Assembly: GCA_016926115.1 (NCBI GenBank)
Contig: JAFGPF010000054.1
Coordinates: 1 to 7,059, forward strand
From: Dehalococcoidales bacterium
GTDB lineage: Bacteria; Chloroflexota; Dehalococcoidia; Dehalococcoidales; RBG-16-60-22
Direction: 5' to 3'
Length of the DNA: 7,059 bases
Shown one piece after another: positions 1 through 4,012 of the stretch; the stretch's first letter is position 1; every line of letters begins with the position of its first letter. Below the pieces are notes generated by a model. It did no database searches, had not been told where the DNA came from, and saw nothing but the letters and a program-made list of their open reading frames with translations. A program made the position numbers and the translations under genes.

Positions 1-618
1 CTTGGCCCACTGCATCAGGCGCATGGTGCACTCGCGCACCTGCCCGATGCTCCCCGCCGCGCTCTCCATGCCCGCGTAATAGGCAGTCTGGATGGAGTCG
101 ATGACCACCAGCCCCGGACCAACCTGCTCCGCCTGCTCAAGCACCGTTTCCAGGTCGGTCTCCGCCATGATGAACAGTCCCGCGCCGTCGAGGTTCAGTC
201 TCTCCGCCCGGAGTTTTATCTGGTGTACCGTTTCCTCGCCGGTGACGTAGACCACCCGACGGTGCTCGTCAGCCATGGCCGCCGAAGCCTGTAAGAGGAG
301 GGTAGATTTGCCGATGCCGGGGTCGCCGCTGATGAGCACCAGCGAGCCGGCCACCAGGCCGCCGCCCAGCACCCGGTTGAACTCGGGGAGGGGCAAAGGG
401 GAGCGGTCAGCATCGGCGGTCACCACCTGCGAGAGCTCCCGGGGAGGAGAGAGGCGACTAAGCGGACGAGAAGTCGACGGGGACGTTTTGACCGTCATCT
501 CCACGAAGGTGTTCCACTGCTGGCAGTCCGGGCAGCGCCCCAGCCATTTGGCGCTTTCCCTGCCGCACTCCTGGCAGACGAACATGACTTTAGCGGCGGA
601 TTTTTCCGATTTACTCAC
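1..618 (-). CDS. radA: DNA repair protein RadA, N-terminal part (cut by window edge)
   Basis: This is the first 206 codons of RadA (Sms), a RecA-like ATPase that drives branch migration of recombination intermediates. Seen in the translation: a four-cysteine zinc finger (CQEC at 15-18, CPDC at 29-32), a Walker A motif GDPGIGKST (98-106) and a Walker B-like VVID (171-174) followed by SIQT. The RadA KNRFG motif and the Lon-like C-terminal domain would lie beyond the window; the family is usually about 450 residues, so over half is missing. I chose the GTG at 618 because it gives MSKSEKSAAK before the zinc finger, the usual RadA N-terminal length. An in-frame ATG at 585 is the alternative. Neither start has a Shine-Dalgarno sequence. 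A promoter-like repeat ends four bases upstream of the GTG, so the mRNA may be leaderless. The identification is firm; the start is less so. Confidence 0.95.
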   Translation of the reverse strand, partial: MSKSEKSAAKVMFVCQECGRESAKWLGRCPDCQQWNTFVEMTVKTSPSTSRPLSRLSPPRELSQVVTADADRSPLPLPEFNRVLGGGLVAGSLVLISGDPGIGKSTLLLQASAAMADEHRRVVYVTGEETVHQIKLRAERLNLDGAGLFIMAETDLETVLEQAEQVGPGLVVIDSIQTAYYAGMESAAGSIGQVRECTMRLMQWAK

Positions 619-621
619 AAA

Positions 622-658
622 ATGACTTTACAGGATTTGGGGCATTTAGGCAAGGGAG
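622..658 (-). promoter_or_regulatory. Putative radA promoter, copy 1 of a 37-bp direct repeat
   Basis: On the minus strand this holds a -35-like TTGCCT (648-653), a 17-base spacer and a -10-like TAAAGT (625-630). It matches 1823-1859 at 33 of 37 positions, and all four differences fall in the spacer (639, 641-643). The -35 element overlaps the last codons and TAA stop of the upstream hydrolase gene. The -10 element ends only six bases before the radA GTG, so the predicted start point is at or within a base or two of that codon. Each hexamer matches the sigma-70 consensus at 4 of 6 positions. Promoter function is inferred from layout, spacing and conservation. Confidence 0.6.
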
Positions 659-1800
659 GCGTACAAGGATTTGACCACTTCTATTGTGCGCGTATCAATC
701 GGGCTGGTGCCGGTATCCCACATTTTATTCATGGCGTAGCCCCAGCTCAGCCTGGCGTCCAGGTCCATTACCATCATTGAACCGCCCCATCCAGCCCAGT
801 ATAAGGTACGCGGGTTGGGGCTGAGCGGATTTTCTTTACTGGGAAGTCCGAACCCCAGTCCGTAACGGACAGGCAGTTGCGTCACGGGGTCGGTATTGTA
901 GGCCTGCTCCTCGAGGGCTTTCTCGATGGTCGTCATACCCATCAAGCGTACGCCGTCCACTTCACCGCCGCAGGCCATGGCCGCCCCCACCCTTGCTAAA
1001 GACCTCGCGTTGCCGTGTCCGTTCGCCGCGGGTATCTCGGCGGCCCGCCAGGCCCTCTCCCAGGAAGTCTGGGCAGTATTGACGGGATTCATCATGACTC
1101 TTCCCTGCACGGAATCGGGGTCGAATACCATGGAGCCGGGTTCGCCCGGTTTGGGCATCGGCGGTGGTATTAGTTTACTGACGCGGTGGTCGACTTCTTC
1201 AGGTACGCCAATGTGAAAGTCGGCGTTCAGTGGTGTGGCGACTTCTTCCCGGAAGAACGTGCCGATGGTCTTACCGGTAATTCGCCGTACCAGTTCGCCC
1301 AGAAGGTAGCCGAAGGTCAGGGCGTGGTAGCCCCATTGTATGCCGGGTTCCCACATCGGTTCCTGCTTTTCCAGCAGCTTAATCATGCGGTCCCAGTCGT
1401 AAAGCCCCTCCACCGGGAAAGGTTCGTCCCATCCGGCCACACCGGACTGGTGGCTTAGCAGATAGCGCACCGGGATTTTCTCCTTGCCTGCCTGTCCGAA
1501 CTCCGGCCAGTATTTGACGACAGGTGCATCTACGTCAAGAAGCCCCCGGTCGACGAGCATCAGCGTGCAGATAGACGCCATATTCTTGGTGGTCGAATAG
1601 ACATTGGCGATGGTGTCCTTGTCCCAGGGTCTTGTCATGGCTTCATCGGCGTAGCCGCCCCAGATATCCACCACGAACCTGCCGTCCACCGTTGCCGCGA
1701 ACGAAGAGCCCACTTCAAGGTCATCCTCGAAGTTTTTCCGGAACGCCTCCTTGACCACGGTAAATTGATCGTCGCAGTATCCCTTTACTTCTACATCCAT
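646..1800 (-). CDS. Serine hydrolase, beta-lactamase/EstB (class C-like, SxxK) family
   Basis: This 384-residue protein belongs to the serine beta-lactamase-like superfamily (Pfam Beta-lactamase, COG1680). These are mostly esterases, amidases or peptidases rather than true resistance enzymes. The catalytic SxxK motif is STTK (S69-K72) in NVYSTTKNMAS. The second motif is Y158-H-A160, where classical class C enzymes have YxN, as is common in family VIII esterases. WGG (338-340) near the C-terminus fits the W-x-G or KTG position. LLSHQSG (114-120) and WGYHALTFGYLLGEL (156-170) are typical of the family. There is no signal peptide or membrane span, so a cytoplasmic location is likely; substrate unknown. 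The ATG start has an ideal Shine-Dalgarno just upstream. The gene has its own predicted promoter (1823-1859), and its stop lies inside the near-identical radA promoter copy. Confidence 0.92.
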   Translation of the reverse strand: MDVEVKGYCDDQFTVVKEAFRKNFEDDLEVGSSFAATVDGRFVVDIWGGYADEAMTRPWDKDTIANVYSTTKNMASICTLMLVDRGLLDVDAPVVKYWPEFGQAGKEKIPVRYLLSHQSGVAGWDEPFPVEGLYDWDRMIKLLEKQEPMWEPGIQWGYHALTFGYLLGELVRRITGKTIGTFFREEVATPLNADFHIGVPEEVDHRVSKLIPPPMPKPGEPGSMVFDPDSVQGRVMMNPVNTAQTSWERAWRAAEIPAANGHGNARSLARVGAAMACGGEVDGVRLMGMTTIEKALEEQAYNTDPVTQLPVRYGLGFGLPSKENPLSPNPRTLYWAGWGGSMMVMDLDARLSWGYAMNKMWDTGTSPIDTRTIEVVKSLYASLA

Positions 1801-1804
1801 AGTT

Positions 1805-1813
1805 CACCTCCTT
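1805..1813 (-). promoter_or_regulatory. Strong ribosome binding site of the serine hydrolase gene
   Basis: The minus strand reads AAGGAGGTG, with six bases between GGAGG and the ATG at 1800. This is close to the full anti-16S complement and is the best ribosome binding site in the window. It fixes the ATG start and contrasts with radA, which has none. Confidence 0.85.
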
Positions 1814-1822
1814 ACTGACAGC

Positions 1823-1859
1823 ATGACTTTACAGGATTTTGTATATTTAGGCAAGGGAG
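1823..1859 (-). promoter_or_regulatory. Putative serine hydrolase promoter, copy 2 of the 37-bp direct repeat
   Basis: The minus strand has TTGCCT (1849-1854), a 17-base spacer and TAAAGT (1826-1831), the same layout as at 622-658. The predicted start near 1819 would give a leader of about 20 bases holding the strong ribosome binding site at 1805-1813, which is an ordinary promoter-to-start distance. The two copies are identical across the 15 bases containing the -35 and the 17 bases containing the -10, and differ only in the spacer. They lie exactly 1,201 bases apart in the same orientation. Confidence 0.6.
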
Positions 1860-2139
1860 ATAGCAGGGAAGTATTCGTTTTGTAAAAAGGCACGTTTTTA
1901 TAATTTTTATTTTGTAGCAGATTTATGATTTGTTTCCGGTTTTTCAGCTTCAATTCGTTTTGTTGGTTTAGGATGTATTTTAACGATTCAGCTACGATTC
2001 GTTCCGTCAATTTTCCTGATTTCCGACCCGTTTTATGTTTTTTCAAGGTGCAAGGCCTTATGTGCCGGGAGGCCTGTATACAGTATAAGGGGAGGTGCGG
2101 GAGAAGGTAAAGGGGAATTTGTCGCGGGGGATATATAAA
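1860..2139. other. Intergenic stretch with an AT-rich, degenerate-repeat block
   Basis: No convincing gene is seen here. By hand count 1861-2040 is about 33% GC (60 of 180), against about 65-70% in the ClpC core. The plus strand is T-rich and carries the 11-mer ATTCGTTTTGT twice (1873-1883 and 1953-1963) and a variant ATTCGTTCCGT at 1997-2007. The heptamer ACGATTC occurs twice near 1983-2000. The rest (about 2041-2139) is more balanced, with AGGCCT-type short inverted words. A minus-strand open frame across 1804-2145 runs through the hydrolase promoter and ribosome binding site and is not believed to be a gene. Confidence 0.5.
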
Positions 2140-2211
2140 CCTCACCCCCTGACCCCCTCTCCAATCTGCAACCCCTTATCAGCCCGATGTTTAATCTGAT
2201 TGGAGAGGGGG
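2140..2211. repeat. GC-rich inverted repeat, possibly a miniature interspersed element
   Basis: The left arm (2153-2168, CCCCCTCTCCAATCTG) and right arm (2196-2211, CTGATTGGAGAGGGGG) are complementary at 15 of 16 positions around a 27-base loop. The left arm is preceded by a C-rich tandem-like lead (2140-2152) in which an ACCCCCT word recurs. Similar C-rich words next to inverted GGAGAGGG copies are, from memory, common interspersed intergenic repeats in Chloroflexota and Cyanobacteria. That family assignment is inference. It lies just beyond the beta-subunit terminator. Confidence 0.6.
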
Positions 2212-2214
2212 AGT

Positions 2215-2243
2215 AAAAGAAAAGAGGGGCGAAAGCCCCTCTT
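2215..2243 (-). terminator. Rho-independent terminator of the decarboxylase gene set
   Basis: A perfect 9-bp stem (arms 2222-2230 and 2235-2243) with a four-base loop is followed on the minus strand by TTCTTTTA. It begins 22 bases after the TAG stop of the beta subunit. Stem, loop and T-rich tail are those of an intrinsic terminator reading leftward. Confidence 0.85.
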
Positions 2244-2265
2244 GGACTCCCTGAATGAAGTCTTT

Positions 2266-3504
2266 CTATCCCCCCAGGAACTTCAGCCCGCTGATATAGA
2301 CGCCGGTGATGATAGCCGTTGTAATTACGCCCGCCACGCAGGGGCCCATGGCGAAGGGGAGAATCATGGCTTTCCGGTTCACCTGCATAGCGCATTTCTG
2401 GGCCACCTTGGCGGTGGTGGGCACGCAGGAAACGGCGGCGATTCCCAGCAGGGGATTGAAGGGCTGCTTGCTTATCCTGCGGAATATCAGGCCCCCCGCG
2501 ATGCCACCCAGTCCGGATAGCAGCAGGGCGATTATCCCCAGCGCCAGCAGCAGCAGCACCTTGGAGTTCAGGATGATGTCCACGCCCAGCAGGGCGCCCA
2601 GCGTGAAGCCCAGGAACAGCGTCGAGCCGTACAGCAGGGGACCGGATAAAAATTCCACGAACCGCGTGATACCGGCCTCCTTGATGGCGAGTCCCAGGAA
2701 GAAGGAAGCGAACAGCGGCGTCGCCACCGGGAAGAGGAAAGCCAGCAGGGTAAACGTGACGATGCAGAAGGCGAACTTGGCGCCGGCGGGGACTTTCGGT
2801 ATGGTTTTCCAGTCCATCTCCGTCTCCCGCATGCGCCGCGGGATTATCCTCACCAGGAACGGATAGCCCGCGTAGCACACGCCCAGGTACACGTACGCCA
2901 CCACGGTTATCGGCACGAAGAGGTCTTTAGCCATCATCAGCGAGCCGTACAGCACCATGGGACCGTCCGCCCCGCCCACCAGCGCTATCGACGCCGCCTC
3001 GTTGGGGAGGAGGCCCATGTGCATGGCGATGGGCAGCGTCAGTATCGTCCCCAGTTCGGCGAATATCGCCAGGAAAAGGCTCATGCCGGGTCGTGCGAGC
3101 AGGATATCGATATCGGTTATCGCCCCGATGCCCATGAAGACCAGGCAGGCGATTAACCCGTTGCTGAACATGAAGGTATATACCGGCTGGAGGAAGTCCA
3201 CCTGGAGGAAGTACATCAGTTCTTCGAGGTTGCCCGCCAGCGGATTGACGAAGAGCGTGCCGACCGGCCCCGCGTCCGTCATGATAAGTCCCCCCACCTG
3301 GCTGGCTTCCAGCACCATCAGCCCGCCGTTGACGGCAATCATGCCGATGCCCAGCGGCAGCATTATCAGGGCTTCCAGGACTTTTTTATAGGAAAGCCAG
3401 ATAAAGACCAGACCGAGGGCGACCAGGAGCAGCCTGCCGAGGGAGATGGAAGGCTCGGTGATGAAGAAGGTGTAGATACCCTGGAAGAACTCGAGGAAGA
3501 ACAT
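2266..3504 (-). CDS. Na+-pumping carboxylic acid decarboxylase beta subunit (OadB/MmdB/GcdB family)
   Basis: This is the integral-membrane subunit that decarboxylates carboxybiotin and exports Na+, as in oxaloacetate, methylmalonyl-CoA and glutaconyl-CoA decarboxylases. The 412 residues are strongly hydrophobic with many spans. Family signatures include GIGAITDIDILLARP (125-139), GGADGP (177-182) and NPLLGIAAVSCVP (350-362). With a constant offset of 23, residues known as important in Klebsiella OadB map to D180 (D203), Y206 (Y229), N350 (N373), G354 (G377) and S359 (S382). R389 maps to K366, a conservative change. The ATG overlaps the upstream stop by one base (TGATG), implying translational coupling; the GGCGGTGGCGGC tail of the upstream gene is the only purine-rich stretch in ribosome-binding position. 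The substrate class cannot be told from this subunit, so no specific symbol is given. Confidence 0.93.
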   Translation of the reverse strand: MFFLEFFQGIYTFFITEPSISLGRLLLVALGLVFIWLSYKKVLEALIMLPLGIGMIAVNGGLMVLEASQVGGLIMTDAGPVGTLFVNPLAGNLEELMYFLQVDFLQPVYTFMFSNGLIACLVFMGIGAITDIDILLARPGMSLFLAIFAELGTILTLPIAMHMGLLPNEAASIALVGGADGPMVLYGSLMMAKDLFVPITVVAYVYLGVCYAGYPFLVRIIPRRMRETEMDWKTIPKVPAGAKFAFCIVTFTLLAFLFPVATPLFASFFLGLAIKEAGITRFVEFLSGPLLYGSTLFLGFTLGALLGVDIILNSKVLLLLALGIIALLLSGLGGIAGGLIFRRISKQPFNPLLGIAAVSCVPTTAKVAQKCAMQVNRKAMILPFAMGPCVAGVITTAIITGVYISGLKFLGG

Positions 3505-3665
3505 CAGCCGCCACCGCCTTTGCTCTCCGCCGGGCCTTCGTCCGCGGCGGTCTTCTTTCTCTGGACGATAGCCGCGATGATTTTAACGATGAATGCCACG
3601 CATACGGCGATAACGGCGGCCAGCCCGTAGGTAATCAGAGCGAATATCCAGGGATGGAATTCCAT
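3504..3665 (-). CDS. Small single-span subunit, OadG/MmdD (gamma/delta)-like
   Basis: A 53-residue frame starts with ATG at 3665 and ends in a TGA that overlaps the beta-subunit ATG by one base. Residues 6-34 form one hydrophobic helix (WIFALITYGLAAVIA onward), followed by positive QRKK (35-38) and a soluble tail ending KGGGG. This is the plan of OadG/MmdD subunits, which anchor and assemble the decarboxylase complex: an N-terminal membrane helix and a short cytoplasmic tail. It lacks the His/Pro-rich end seen in some OadG proteins. It sits 15 bases after the biotin-carrier stop and has no clear ribosome binding site. Assignment rests mainly on size, topology and position, since sequence conservation in this family is poor. 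Confidence 0.75.
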   Translation of the reverse strand: MEFHPWIFALITYGLAAVIAVCVAFIVKIIAAIVQRKKTAADEGPAESKGGGG

Positions 3666-3680
3666 AACACTATATTCGGT

Positions 3681-3902
3681 TTAGTATTCTATAACGGCGA
3701 TAGCCTCGCCGGGCTTGACCACCTGGTCCACGGCAACATTTACCTCGGTTACCGTGCCGTCCACCGGCGCCAGAATCGGATTTTCCATTTTCATGGACTC
3801 CAGCACGCAGATGGTATCGCCCTCTTTAACGGCATCGCCCGTCTTAACGTCAACGCTGATAATTTTTCCGGTGATAGGAACTTCCACGGTTTCTCTCGCC
3901 AA
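3681..3902 (-). CDS. Free-standing biotin carboxyl carrier subunit (biotinyl domain protein)
   Basis: This 73-residue protein is a bare biotinyl domain. The biotin site is ESMKMEN with K38 as the modified lysine, and the fold-typical words GDAVKEGDTICVLE (22-35), APVDGTVTEV (45-54) and VKPGEAIAVIEY (62-73) are all present. It would carry CO2 as carboxybiotin from a carboxyltransferase to the membrane beta subunit, like MmdC or GcdC. Unlike those it has no N-terminal Pro/Ala-rich linker, so it is near minimal size. The start is TTG at 3902, supported by the ribosome binding site AGAAAGGAG eight bases upstream; no ATG lies at a suitable place. It heads the set carrier, gamma-like, beta. A lipoyl carrier is less likely because the MKM motif and the neighbours point to biotin. 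Confidence 0.93.
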   Translation of the reverse strand: MARETVEVPITGKIISVDVKTGDAVKEGDTICVLESMKMENPILAPVDGTVTEVNVAVDQVVKPGEAIAVIEY

Positions 3903-3910
3903 TTTTCAAG

Positions 3911-3919
3911 CTCCTTTCT
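3911..3919 (-). promoter_or_regulatory. Ribosome binding site that decides the TTG start of the biotin carrier
   Basis: The minus strand reads AGAAAGGAG, then eight bases (CTTGAAAA), then TTG. The other TTG inside that spacer is out of frame, so the start at 3902 is the only sensible one. Confidence 0.75.
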
Positions 3920-3938
3920 GGTCATCGCCCCATAATTT

Positions 3939-3976
3939 AAAAGGGCGGTGGGCTCAACTACATGAACTCACCGCCC
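3939..3976 (-). terminator. Probable clpC terminator
   Basis: Arms GGGCGGTG (minus strand, 3976-3969) and CACCGCCC (3950-3943) form a perfect 8-bp GC-rich stem with an 18-base loop. The stem is followed by TTTT (3942-3939) and then AAATTA. It starts 36 bases past the clpC stop. The T-tract is short, so efficiency is uncertain. Confidence 0.65.
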
Positions 3977-3977
3977 C

Positions 3978-4006
3978 ATTATACAGGAGTCGGTTTTTTT
4001 AGTCAC
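3978..4006 (-). promoter_or_regulatory. Promoter of the biotin carrier/gamma/beta gene set
   Basis: The minus strand has a perfect -10 TATAAT (3978-3983), a 17-base spacer and a -35-like GTGACT (4001-4006, 4 of 6 matches). The predicted start near 3971 lies inside the left arm of the clpC terminator stem, giving a leader of about 70 bases to the TTG. It lies immediately after the clpC stop codon. This is a good sigma-70 promoter by sequence. Confidence 0.72.
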
Positions 4007-4012
4007 GTCCGG

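Noticed and set aside
646..1800. Serine hydrolase as a beta-lactam resistance gene
   Set aside because: It lacks a signal peptide and has YHA instead of YxN, which fits the EstB/family VIII esterase branch better than a periplasmic resistance enzyme.
622..1859. Direct repeats as the ends of an insertion sequence, integron cassette or CRISPR-like array
   Set aside because: There is no transposase or integrase, no terminal inverted repeats, only two copies, and a better fit to duplicated promoters.
1804..2145. Minus-strand open frame of 113 codons with a Lys/Asn-rich middle
   Set aside because: It runs through the hydrolase promoter, leader and ribosome binding site and stops four bases from the ATG, starts in a C-rich repeat, has no ribosome binding site, and its composition simply follows the AT-rich DNA.
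2033..2878. Minus-strand open frame of 281 codons
   Set aside because: It overlaps the beta subunit in another frame and is Arg/Gly/Pro/His-rich, as expected of an out-of-frame reading of GC-rich coding DNA.
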